Shown here piece by piece: positions 1 through 8,719 of a stretch of DNA of 64,000 nt. The stretch spans positions 4,160,904 through 4,224,903 of the forward strand of contig CP144380.1 of assembly GCA_038095605.1 (NCBI GenBank). Reading direction: 5' to 3'. A model generated the notes under the pieces. That model was not told the origin of the DNA. It was given only the letters and a program-made list of their open reading frames with translations, and made no database searches. Origin of the DNA: Gemmatimonadota bacterium DH-78. GTDB lineage: Bacteria > Gemmatimonadota > Gemmatimonadetes > Longimicrobiales > Gaopeijiaceae. Position numbers and translations under genes: made by a program. Position 1 is the first letter of the stretch, and every line of letters starts with the position of its first letter.

Positions 1-743
1 TCTACGCCAACGTCCGCCCCGCCCGCACCCTCTTCGACGGCGGACGCTACGAGGACATCGATCTCGTACTGATCCGCGAAAACACCGAGGGGCTCTACGT
101 GGGTGTGGAGCATTTCATCGGCGTGGGCGACGACCCGCGGGCCGCGGCCGAGTCGGTCATGATCGTCACCCGGCACGGCACCGAGCGCATCGTGCGTTAC
201 GCCTTCGAGTTCGCGAAAGCGCACGGGCGGAAGAAGGTGACGGTGGCCCACAAGGCGAACATCCTGAAGTACACCCAGGGGCTGATCCTCGAGGTGGCGC
301 GCGAAGTGGCCGCCGACTACCCGGACATCGAGTTCGAGGACCGCATCATCGACGCCACCGCCATGTGGATGGTGCTCGACCCGTACCGGTTCGACGTGCT
401 CGTGATGGAGAACATGTTCGGCGACATCCTCTCCGACCTCATGGCGGGGCTCGTGGGCGGACTCGGATTCGCGCCGGCCGCCAACATCGGGCTCGAGGCC
501 GCCATGTTCGAGGCGGTCCACGGATCCGCGCCCGATATCGCGGGGCAGGGCGTGGCCAATCCGACGAGCCTGCTGCTGTCGGCCTGCATGCTGCTCGACC
601 ACGTGGATCAGCGCGAGACGGGGGACCGCATCCGTGCCGCGATCCGCTCGGTACTGCAGGGCGGCGTGGTGGCCACCCGCGACATGGGCGGCACAGACGG
701 TACCGCCGCCTACACCGAGGCCGTGATCCGCGCGCTGGGCTGA
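1..743 (+). CDS. NAD-dependent isocitrate dehydrogenase family protein (5' end missing)
   Basis: Oxidative decarboxylation of isocitrate to 2-oxoglutarate (TCA cycle, cytosol) is the likely role. The frame is open from base 3, so the N-terminus lies outside the window and about 246 residues are seen. The substrate loop reads NVRP then [16 protein letters not shown] is typical of the NAD-isocitrate/homoisocitrate branch rather than LeuB. The metal/cofactor segments [22 protein letters not shown] and [10 protein letters not shown] are intact and the C-terminus ends at the usual place. A homoisocitrate or isopropylmalate dehydrogenase is less likely but not excluded without the N-terminus. The next gene starts 10 bases after the stop, suggesting cotranscription. 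Confidence 0.88.
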   Translation, partial: YANVRPARTLFDGGRYEDIDLVLIRENTEGLYVGVEHFIGVGDDPRAAAESVMIVTRHGTERIVRYAFEFAKAHGRKKVTVAHKANILKYTQGLILEVAREVAADYPDIEFEDRIIDATAMWMVLDPYRFDVLVMENMFGDILSDLMAGLVGGLGFAPAANIGLEAAMFEAVHGSAPDIAGQGVANPTSLLLSACMLLDHVDQRETGDRIRAAIRSVLQGGVVATRDMGGTDGTAAYTEAVIRALG

Positions 744-753
744 GGGGGCGGCC

Positions 754-1149
754 GTGCCCGAGCGTCGACCCTTCACGTGGCGGGATCGCTTCGGCGACGA
801 GATCACCTGCGTGCGGTGTCTGGAGGTGAAGGACTCCGCCGACATGGATCGCCTGCTCTGGTGCAGGGAGTGCCGCCTCGCCGCGCGGGGGCGAGCCACC
901 CGTCGCGGATGGGTGGTCGGAGCGGTCGGAGCGCTGGCGCTCGCGCTCTGGATCTACCTGGTGATCCAACCCTCCGATCTGGTCGTGGGAGGCTGGCTCG
1001 CCACCGTCGTGGCCGCGGCCTGGATCGTGGGCCGCGTGGCGCGCGAGATGTTCTTCGGGTGGGAGCGTTTCCAGAACCGCCGCGCCATGGAGGCCGTACC
1101 CCCCGGCTCCGTTCCCCCCGAGCTCGGCGACGCCGGACCCCTCTCGTGA
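754..1149 (+). CDS. small zinc-ribbon membrane protein, unknown function
   Basis: A 131-residue protein of unknown role. Residues about 19-40 hold a CxxC...CxxC pair (CVRC and CREC) typical of a zinc ribbon. Two hydrophobic helices follow (about residues 52-70 and 77-95) and the tail is Pro/Gly rich. The GTG start at 754 lies 10 bases after the dehydrogenase stop and is preceded by a GA/GG-rich stretch that could serve as ribosome binding site. The stop overlaps the start of the CoA-transferase gene, so it is probably translated coupled to its neighbours. No named family recognised. Confidence 0.7.
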   Translation: MPERRPFTWRDRFGDEITCVRCLEVKDSADMDRLLWCRECRLAARGRATRRGWVVGAVGALALALWIYLVIQPSDLVVGGWLATVVAAAWIVGRVAREMFFGWERFQNRRAMEAVPPGSVPPELGDAGPLS

Positions 1150-2447
1150 GCGAGGGAGCGGGCCCCACACCGGGCGGTCCGGGCCTTCCGGGCGGTCCGG
1201 GCCTTCCGGGCGGCGCGGGCCCCCTCCCGGGCGGGGCGGGCCCCCTTCCGCTGGCGGGGGTGCGGGTGCTCGAGGTGGCGCAGAATCTGGCCGGTCCGTA
1301 CTGCGGCCGGATCCTCGCCGACCTCGGTGCCGAGGTGATCAAGGTGGAGCCGGTGGGGGGCGACGCATCGCGCAGCTGGGTGCCTCCCACCTACGCCGGC
1401 GACAGCACCCTCTTCGCCGCCTCGAACGCCGGCAAGCGGTCGATCGGCCTCGATCTCGGATCGGACGAGGGGCGCGCCGTGCTGAGTCGCCTGCTCGAGG
1501 GCGTCGACGTGGTGCTGGAGGCGCTGCGACCCGGGGCCTTCGAGCGCCTGGGATTCGGGTGGGACTCCGTGCACGCTCGGAGTCCCCGAACGATCTACGC
1601 CTCGGTGCTCGCCTACGGAGAGGTGGGGCCGCTGGCGCATCTGGCCGGCTACGAGCCGCTCATGCAGGCGCAGGGCGGGCTGATGTCGTACACCGGCGAG
1701 CCCGACGGTCCGCCGGTGCGGGTGGGCACTTCGGTGGTCGACCTGGGCACCGGCATGTGGACCGCGATCGCCGTGCTCGCGGCGCTCCGGGAGCGCGACC
1801 GCACCGGGCTGGGCAGCCGGGTGAGCGGCGCGCTCTTCGACACGGCGCTCGCCTGGAGCGGCTACCACCTGCTCGCCGCCCTCGACGGGGTGGTGGCCGG
1901 GCGGTCGGGCAGCGGGTTGCCGATGATCTGCCCGTACGGTGCCTTCGAGACGCGGGGCGGCGCCCTCATGGTGGCGGTGGGCAACGACGCGCTGTTTCGG
2001 CGCTTCTGCCCGGTGCTCGGTCTCGATGCCTGGCTCGACGATCCCGGGCTCGCGCACAATGTGGACCGGGTGGCGCGGCGCGCCGAGGTGGAGGCGGGCG
2101 TGGCGCGCGCCATGGCCGAACGCGACCGCGAGGAGCTGCTCGCCGCCTTCCGCGAGGCCGGGGTGCCCGCCGCCCCGGTGCAGGATGTGGGCGAGGTGCT
2201 CGCCGACCCGCAGACCGCCGCCAGCGGCATGCTCGCCGAGGTGCCGCGCGCCGATCGCGCCGACTACCGCACGCCGGCGCTGCCCGTGCGTATCGACGGG
2301 GCGCGGCCGGGGCCCGTCTCGCCGCCGCCGGCCGTCGGTGGTGGAGGCTGGAACGCGCTGCGCGATGCCGGGTGGACTGCCGAGGAGATCGCCGACCTGC
2401 GGCGTCGCCGCGTGGTGGTGGTGGACGCGGGACCGGAGTCTCCGTAA
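1146..2447 (+). CDS. CaiB/BaiF (class III) CoA-transferase family protein
   Basis: Transfers CoA between an acyl-CoA and a free carboxylic acid via an aspartyl-CoA intermediate. The start is a GTG at 1146 overlapping the upstream TGA (GTGA), giving 433 residues. After a Gly/Pro-rich head, the class III N-terminal core begins (LAGVRVLEVAQNLAGPYCG, then LADLGAEVIKVEP). The catalytic Asp is probably D199 in SVVDLGTG, and the C-terminal swivel motif GVPAAPVQDV is present. The downstream gene is a glutaryl-CoA-dehydrogenase-like enzyme, so a glutarate or dicarboxylate CoA-transferase role (compare human SUGCT) is a reasonable inference. The head (about residues 4-30) consists of GGPGLP/GGAGPLP repeats from a duplicated 18-bp unit and is not part of the fold. 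Confidence 0.85.
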   Translation: MSEGAGPTPGGPGLPGGPGLPGGAGPLPGGAGPLPLAGVRVLEVAQNLAGPYCGRILADLGAEVIKVEPVGGDASRSWVPPTYAGDSTLFAASNAGKRSIGLDLGSDEGRAVLSRLLEGVDVVLEALRPGAFERLGFGWDSVHARSPRTIYASVLAYGEVGPLAHLAGYEPLMQAQGGLMSYTGEPDGPPVRVGTSVVDLGTGMWTAIAVLAALRERDRTGLGSRVSGALFDTALAWSGYHLLAALDGVVAGRSGSGLPMICPYGAFETRGGALMVAVGNDALFRRFCPVLGLDAWLDDPGLAHNVDRVARRAEVEAGVARAMAERDREELLAAFREAGVPAAPVQDVGEVLADPQTAASGMLAEVPRADRADYRTPALPVRIDGARPGPVSPPPAVGGGGWNALRDAGWTAEEIADLRRRRVVVVDAGPESP

Positions 2448-2573
2448 GCTCTCGCCATTCCGCGTCGTCCGACCCTCGCGAGCGCCGGAGGGTAGCAGCC
2501 GGCGCAGCAGTCCACACCGTTGGTTCGTTTCGGGCCGTTGCGCCCACCTTCCGAGATTCCGTACGAGGCCCCG

Positions 2574-3757
<1,184 letters not shown>

Positions 3758-3758
<1 letters not shown>

Positions 3759-4387
3759 TGGGCCGTTCGCGCGCGGCGGGACGGGCGGGGATGGTCGCCC
3801 TCCTGGCCGGTCGCGTCGGTGCGGTGGCGCGGCTCGCAGGTCGCGTGACGGCGGGTGGTGAGGCCGGTCGGATCGCCTGTCGCGTCACCTGGGTAGGAGT
3901 GCTCGCCGTGCTCGCCGGCTGCGCCACCCCGGGCGGTGCGCTTCCCACTGTCGAGCTCGACCCCGTGCGGGCCATTCCGCCCGGCGCCGCGATGCGCGGC
4001 GCGGAGATGCTCGTGGGCTGCTGGCGCTCCCCCGACGACGCGCCCGTGATCCTCGACGAGCGGTGGTCGCCCCCCGCCGACGGCGCGATGCTCGCCACCA
4101 GTCGCTTCCTGCGGGGCGGGCGAATGGTGTCGTTCGAGTTCTCGCTGCTGCGGGCCACCGACCAAGGGGTGTGGCTGCTCCCTCACCCGGGCGGCGTGGC
4201 CTCGGAGCACGCCTTCGAACTCACCTCGGCGGCGGACGGCCGGCTGGTGTTCGAGGCCCCCGAGCACGACTACCCCACTCGCATCGTCTACCATCGTACG
4301 GTCGAGGGACTCCAGGCCCGCATCGACGGCGGTGCCGACGACCCCGAGCCCCGCGTCTGGCAGATGGCGGCGGTGCCGTGTAGCTGA
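3758..4387 (+). CDS. DUF6265-family putative lipoprotein
   Basis: Starts at an ATG overlapping the preceding stop (TGATG), 209 residues. A basic N-terminus and hydrophobic stretch end in VLAGC at about residue 49, which would be a lipobox; the leader is unusually long, so a later start (GTG/GTC region near 3845-3900) is possible. The mature part carries the DUF6265 pattern: LVGCWRS, ILDERWSPP, GGRMVSFEF, FEAPEHDYPTRIVYHR. The family is thought to form a small beta-barrel; its function is unknown. Operon position after two acyl-CoA enzymes is probably incidental. Confidence 0.75.
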
Positions 4388-4471
4388 GGGAGGCGGTGCG
4401 GTGTAGCGCCGGCTTCCGGGCGGAAACAACGTCGAACTCGTGCGCCCGTTCGCGGGCGTTCACGACGAAGC

Positions 4472-4851
4472 TTCCGTATACGGTGCGAAACGTCGCATCG
4501 GCCCGGTGCGGCTCCTCCGCCGGCTCGACATCCTGTCCGTATACGGGCCTCTTCGTCGTGTCCGCTCCTTCCGGCGTGCATCGAGGCGACGTTGTTTCCG
4601 CGCCGGTTGCCGCCCGACCGCATGGCCGGCACCCGAACCGCTCCGACGGCGCCGTTCGCCGGAGCTCTCCGCGCGGCACGTCCAGGCAGCCTCGGTGGGG
4701 CTGGGGGGTGGCAATAAATGTCGCCCTCGTGCACCCCTTTGCGGCGACTGCGGCGAGAATCCCGTATATGGTGCGAAACTGCGCATCGGCGGCATTTCAC
4801 CACCGCCAGTGCAGCGAAAATCCCGCATATGGTACGAAACTGCACATCGGC
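4472..4851. repeat. three dispersed copies of a ~33-bp motif in a non-coding block
   Basis: Copies lie at about 4472-4504, 4758-4790 and 4820-4851 and share the core CGTATAYGGTGCGAAAC followed by a short variable step and GCATCGG. On the minus strand each copy reads as an ATG-initiated peptide beginning M-R/C-R/S-F-A/V-P-Y. A fourth partial match (GTATACGGGCC) sits near 4533. The surrounding 4388-5279 interval holds no convincing gene on either strand. Confidence 0.6.
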
Positions 4852-4896
4852 ACCGTCGGGGCCCGCTGTTGCTGCATTTTCTGCGAATCCGCGCCC

Positions 4897-5004
4897 GTCG
4901 TCGTGATCGCACCGGGCGCGGGCACCGCTGCGCCTCGACCCAGCCGAACCGTCGTCGTGATCGCACCGGGCGCGGGCACCGCTGCGCCTCGACCCAGCCG
5001 AACC
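4897..5004. repeat. perfect 54-bp tandem direct repeat (2 copies)
   Basis: 4897-4950 and 4951-5004 are identical, starting GTCGTCGTGATCGCACC and ending CAGCCGAACC. No gene is assigned here. Confidence 0.85.
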
Positions 5005-5030
5005 GGCAGAGTCGCTCGCGGCACCCCCGG

Positions 5031-5216
5031 CCGACCCGCCCCCCCGCACTGCGCGCCCGACCCGCCCCCCGCACTGCGCCCCCGACCCGCCCCCCGCACT
5101 GCGCCCCCGACCCGCCCCCCCCGCACTGCGCCCCCGACCCGCCCCCCCCGCACTGCGCGCCCGACCCGCCCCCCGCACTGCGCTGCCGACCCGCCCCCCC
5201 GCCCCCGCCCGACCCG
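5031..5216. repeat. C-rich ~24-bp tandem repeat tract
   Basis: About seven imperfect units of the form CCCGACCCGCCCC...GCACTGCG run up to the tRNA-Lys gene. The plus strand is almost free of A and T. It is low-complexity intergenic DNA; long open frames across it are composition artefacts. Confidence 0.7.
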
Positions 5217-5279
5217 CGGGCGGTTGACAAGAGGGGGCCGCCCAGTAGCTTCAAGGGCTCCGGGCCACGGGTCCGGTAC

Positions 5280-5352
<73 letters not shown>

Positions 5353-5357
5353 CTCGG

Positions 5358-5395
5358 AAACGGTCCGACGCGACAACTCGCGTCGGACCGTTTTT
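5358..5395 (+). terminator. rho-independent terminator after tRNA-Lys
   Basis: A 15-bp perfect stem (AAACGGTCCGACGCG with CGCGTCGGACCGTTT), 6-base loop ACAACT, followed by a T run. It sits 5 bases after the tRNA. Confidence 0.9.
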
Positions 5396-5608
5396 CATTC
5401 TCCGTAGCCCGGAGGGGGACTTCGACACCAGTGCGGCTCTCGGCCCCGGGGTTTCTCCGCCACCCGGGCGGCTCCGGGGGTGGTGCCTCCCGTGGCCTGG
5501 GCTGCTCCTGGCCCCAGGGCCGTGACTCTTGGGGCTTCGCCACCCGTGCGGCTCCTGTCCCCCGGGCCTCCGTGGCGCACGGGGAGCTCCGTGCCCCGTG
5601 CGCCGGCC

Positions 5609-5980
5609 CTACACCTTCTCGGGCTGGTCCGCGCCGGGCTCGTCGTCCGGGCGGCGGTGGCCGTTGCCGGTGGAGTCGCCGTGAGTGACGGAGTCGAGCT
5701 TGCGGACCAGGGCGGCGCGGGAGATGAGGTGGGCGCTGACGGGCGCGGTCAGGAAGAGGAAGAGTGCCACGAGCAGCTCCTGCGCGTGCCAGCCTTCGCC
5801 TCCGACGGTGAGCGCCACCATCGAGGCGACGATGGTGGCGCCCGCGCCCAGGGTGGTGGCCTTGGTGGGGCCGTGCAGGCGCATGTAGACGTCGGGCAGC
5901 CGGGCCAGCCCGAAGGAGCCGATCAGGGTGAAGACGCCGCCGATGACGACGAGTACGGAGACTGCGATCTCGGCGCTCAC
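5609..5980 (-). CDS. mrpG: Mrp Na+/H+ antiporter subunit G
   Basis: Last gene of the Mrp operon, 123 residues. Three membrane helices and the MnhG/PhaG signature are visible: VLVVIGGVFTLIGSFGLARL, then DVYMRLHGPTKATTLG. A hydrophilic tail of about 35 residues extends past the usual end. The GTG start overlaps the mrpF stop by 2 bases (GTGA). The Mrp complex exports Na+ (or K+) for H+ at the inner membrane; G is a small accessory subunit required for assembly in studied systems. Confidence 0.93.
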   Translation of the reverse strand: MSAEIAVSVLVVIGGVFTLIGSFGLARLPDVYMRLHGPTKATTLGAGATIVASMVALTVGGEGWHAQELLVALFLFLTAPVSAHLISRAALVRKLDSVTHGDSTGNGHRRPDDEPGADQPEKV

Positions 5981-6246
5981 TCGATGATGCTCCCCCGCCG
6001 CAGATACTTCGCGACGGTGACGGTGCCCACGAAGCCCATCATGGCGATCAGAAGCGCGGGCTCGAAGAAGATCAGCGTGTTGAACTGGATGCCGACCAGC
6101 ATGAGCATCACGATGGCGTTGATGTAGAGCGTGTCGAGCGCTACGAGGCGATCGACGGCGTCGGGGCCGATCACCAGGCGGTAGACGTTGAGCGCCATGG
6201 CGACGCTCACGCACGACATCGCGAAGTACACCGCGGCGTCCATCAT
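5977..6246 (-). CDS. mrpF: Mrp Na+/H+ antiporter subunit F
   Basis: An 89-residue, three-helix MnhF/PhaF protein. The segment GPDAVDRLVALDTLYINAI is the family signature. It starts at ATGATG (6246), with the first ATG overlapping the mrpE stop (ATGA). Its C-terminus VAKYLRRGSIIE matches the family length. Part of the membrane antiporter complex. Confidence 0.94.
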   Translation of the reverse strand: MMDAAVYFAMSCVSVAMALNVYRLVIGPDAVDRLVALDTLYINAIVMLMLVGIQFNTLIFFEPALLIAMMGFVGTVTVAKYLRRGSIIE

Positions 6247-6761
6247 TCGAAGATCTCCCGGATGGGGGCCTCGTACCGGCGTTTGATGAAGTCGATGGCG
6301 GCCTGCTCGTCGGGTGCGTCGAGGGCGTGCACGAGCAGGGTCTCGAGATCGGGACCGACCTCGGCCGAGACGGTGCCCGGCGTGAGCGAGATCACGTTCG
6401 CGAGCACGGTGATCGACAACGGGTCGCGGATGTCGAGGGGAATCACGAGCCAGCGCGGGTGCAGCGTGCCCCACACCTTCACGATCCGCCACGCCACCTG
6501 GACGTTGGCCACCAGCACGTCCCAGAGAAAGACGACGACGAAGCGGGGCAGGGGCCCCCATCGCTTCACCTTCGGACGCTCGGGCCAGTAGTCCCGCGTG
6601 AAGAAGGGGATCACGAAGGCGAGTACCGCGGCCATCACGAGCGAGGCGGGGGCGACGCTTCCGACCAGCACCAGCCACATCAGGAAGAGCACCACGGAGA
6701 GCGTGGGATGCGGCAGGAACCGATCCCGCACGGTCGTGGGCGTCGGGGTGGACTCGGTCAT
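6243..6761 (-). CDS. mrpE: Mrp Na+/H+ antiporter subunit E
   Basis: MnhE-type subunit, 172 residues: N-terminal hydrophobic helices (about residues 19-55), then the conserved DVLVANVQVAWRI and the segment SITVLANVISLTPGTVSAEV. The ATG at 6761 overlaps the mrpD stop by 4 bases. Membrane anchored with a cytosolic C-terminal domain in the family. Confidence 0.94.
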   Translation of the reverse strand: MTESTPTPTTVRDRFLPHPTLSVVLFLMWLVLVGSVAPASLVMAAVLAFVIPFFTRDYWPERPKVKRWGPLPRFVVVFLWDVLVANVQVAWRIVKVWGTLHPRWLVIPLDIRDPLSITVLANVISLTPGTVSAEVGPDLETLLVHALDAPDEQAAIDFIKRRYEAPIREIFE

Positions 6762-8377
6762 GCCCCGGCCTCCTCGCCCTGCTCTTCGTCGCCGTGGTCG
6801 TCGCTGCCGTACGGAGTCCCCACGCGCGGGGAGGGCTCCCCGGTCAGAACGCTCTCGATGTAGCCGTCCGGGTGCGCGAGCTGGTCGGCGGCGTTGTCGG
6901 TGTAGCGCGACACGGGGCCGGCCGCCGCGGCCACGACGACCACCGAGGCCAGAAGCAGAATCGACGAGATCGAGCCCGCCGGGAGGGCGGGGCGCGAGGC
7001 GTCGTGATGCGCCAGCTCCGGCTCGGGCACCTCGAGGTCTTCCGGCGCCACCGTCTCCGACGTCTTCCAGAACACCGCGCTGCCGGCCCGGGCCAGCGCG
7101 ATCATGCCGAGCAGGCTCCCGCCGATCACGATCGACCAGATCCAGGGCGCGGCAGGCACCCCCTCCGAGCTCTGCAGGATGTAGACCTTGCCGAAGAATC
7201 CGCCCAGGGGCGGGAATCCGCCGATCGCCGCGGCCGACGTGAAATAGAGCAGGCCGAGCAGGTTCGCGTGCCGCATGCTCGGGGCGGGGTAGAGGGTGTC
7301 TTCCACCTCGCCCCGCTCCACCGAGATCATCTCGCTCACCAGGAAGAGCGCCGCGACGATCAGCGTCGAGTGGATCATGTAGTACAGACCCGCGGCGATC
7401 GCCTCCTGAGTGAAGAGCGCGACCGCGGTCATCATCACCCCCACCGACACGACCAGCAGGTGGGCCGTCATGCCGCGGAGTGTCTTCGCCGCCACGCCGC
7501 CGAAGGCCGCGAAGACGATGGTCGCCAGCGCCACCGGCAGAAGCACGCGGCTCGGCAGTCCAGAGAGTGCCTCGGAGCGCCCGTCGAACACGAGCGTGTA
7601 GACCCGGATGATCGAGTAGACGCCCACCTTCGTCATGATGGCGAAGAGGGCGGCGACCGGCGCGCTCGTCTCGCCGTAGGTGCGGGGCAGCCAGAAGTAG
7701 AGGGGCAGCAGCGCCGCCTTCAGGGCGAACACCACGAGCAGCAACAGCGCGCCGCCCTGCACGATCGCCGTCAGCCCGCCCTCGACGGCCCGCACCTGCA
7801 GCGCCAGGTCGGCCATGTTCAGCGTGCCGAGCGAGCCGTACACGATGCCGAGCCCGATCACGAAGAAGGCGGATCCGGCCAGGTTCAGCACCACGTAGTG
7901 GATGCCCGCCGCGATCCGCTCCTTGCCGCCCCCGTGCAGCATCAGCCCGTACGAGGCGATGAGCAGGATCTCGAAGAAGACGAAGAGGTTGAAGAGGTCG
8001 CCGGTCAGAAACGCCCCGTTGAGTCCCATCAGCTGGAACTGGAAGAGGGCGTGGAAGTTGCGGCCTGCGAGGTCCCACCCCCGCGCGGCGAACAGCACCG
8101 CGCCGAGCCCGACGACCGCCGTGAGCGCCACCATGAGCGCGGCGAGCTGGTCGAGCACGAGCACGATCCCGTAGGGCGGCGCCCAGTTGCCCAGCCGGTA
8201 GGGGGTGACCACCCCCGACGACGCCTCGACCAGGAGTGTGGCGGCGATTCCGACCAGCGCGAGCACCGAGAGGATGCTGACCGCCCGCTGGGTCGCCACC
8301 GGCATCCGCGCGGCGATGAGCAGCACCACCGCCGTCACCGCGGGCACCAGCACGGGAAGGATCACGAGGTGGTTCAT
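6758..8377 (-). CDS. mrpD: Mrp Na+/H+ antiporter subunit D
   Basis: A 539-residue NuoN/NuoM-like antiporter-fold subunit with about 14 helices. The conserved membrane Glu lies in FNLFVFFEILLIASYGLM and the broken-helix Lys region in VFALKAALLPLYFWLPRTYG. The C-terminal extension (about residues 450-539) is charged and ends in a Asp/Glu-rich tail. It overlaps mrpC and mrpE by 4 bases on each side, indicating translational coupling. Confidence 0.95.
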   Translation of the reverse strand: MNHLVILPVLVPAVTAVVLLIAARMPVATQRAVSILSVLALVGIAATLLVEASSGVVTPYRLGNWAPPYGIVLVLDQLAALMVALTAVVGLGAVLFAARGWDLAGRNFHALFQFQLMGLNGAFLTGDLFNLFVFFEILLIASYGLMLHGGGKERIAAGIHYVVLNLAGSAFFVIGLGIVYGSLGTLNMADLALQVRAVEGGLTAIVQGGALLLLVVFALKAALLPLYFWLPRTYGETSAPVAALFAIMTKVGVYSIIRVYTLVFDGRSEALSGLPSRVLLPVALATIVFAAFGGVAAKTLRGMTAHLLVVSVGVMMTAVALFTQEAIAAGLYYMIHSTLIVAALFLVSEMISVERGEVEDTLYPAPSMRHANLLGLLYFTSAAAIGGFPPLGGFFGKVYILQSSEGVPAAPWIWSIVIGGSLLGMIALARAGSAVFWKTSETVAPEDLEVPEPELAHHDASRPALPAGSISSILLLASVVVVAAAAGPVSRYTDNAADQLAHPDGYIESVLTGEPSPRVGTPYGSDDHGDEEQGEEAGA

Positions 8378-8715
8378 CGCGACTCACCCCACGTCTCGCC
8401 GCCGTCCACGTGGTCGGAGTCGAGTTCCTCGTAGGCGCGCAGTCCGAGCACGACGATGAAGGCCGTCATTCCGAAGCTGATCACGATGGCCGTGAGCACG
8501 AGCGCCTGCGGCAGCGGGTCGGGGTAGGCGTCGGCCCCCGTGCTGGTCACGGGAGCGAGCCCCGTGGCGAGCCGGCTCGAGGCGAAGATGAAGAGGTTGG
8601 CGGCGTACGACAGCAGGGCGAGCCCCAGGATCACCGAAAAGGTGCGGGCGCGCAGCAGCAGGAAGACGCCACCGGCGACCAGCACGCCGACCGAGAGAGC
8701 GACGAGGAATTCCAT
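8374..8715 (-). CDS. mrpC: Mrp Na+/H+ antiporter subunit C
   Basis: NuoK-like three-helix subunit, 113 residues, with VILGLALLSYAANLFIF and DPLPQALVLTAIVISFGMTAF. The ATG at 8715 (MEFLVAL) fits the family start; an upstream in-frame codon would lie inside mrpA. It begins 4 bases past the mrpA stop. Ends with an acidic cytosolic tail. Confidence 0.95.
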   Translation of the reverse strand: MEFLVALSVGVLVAGGVFLLLRARTFSVILGLALLSYAANLFIFASSRLATGLAPVTSTGADAYPDPLPQALVLTAIVISFGMTAFIVVLGLRAYEELDSDHVDGGETWGESR

Positions 8716-8719
8716 GGCG

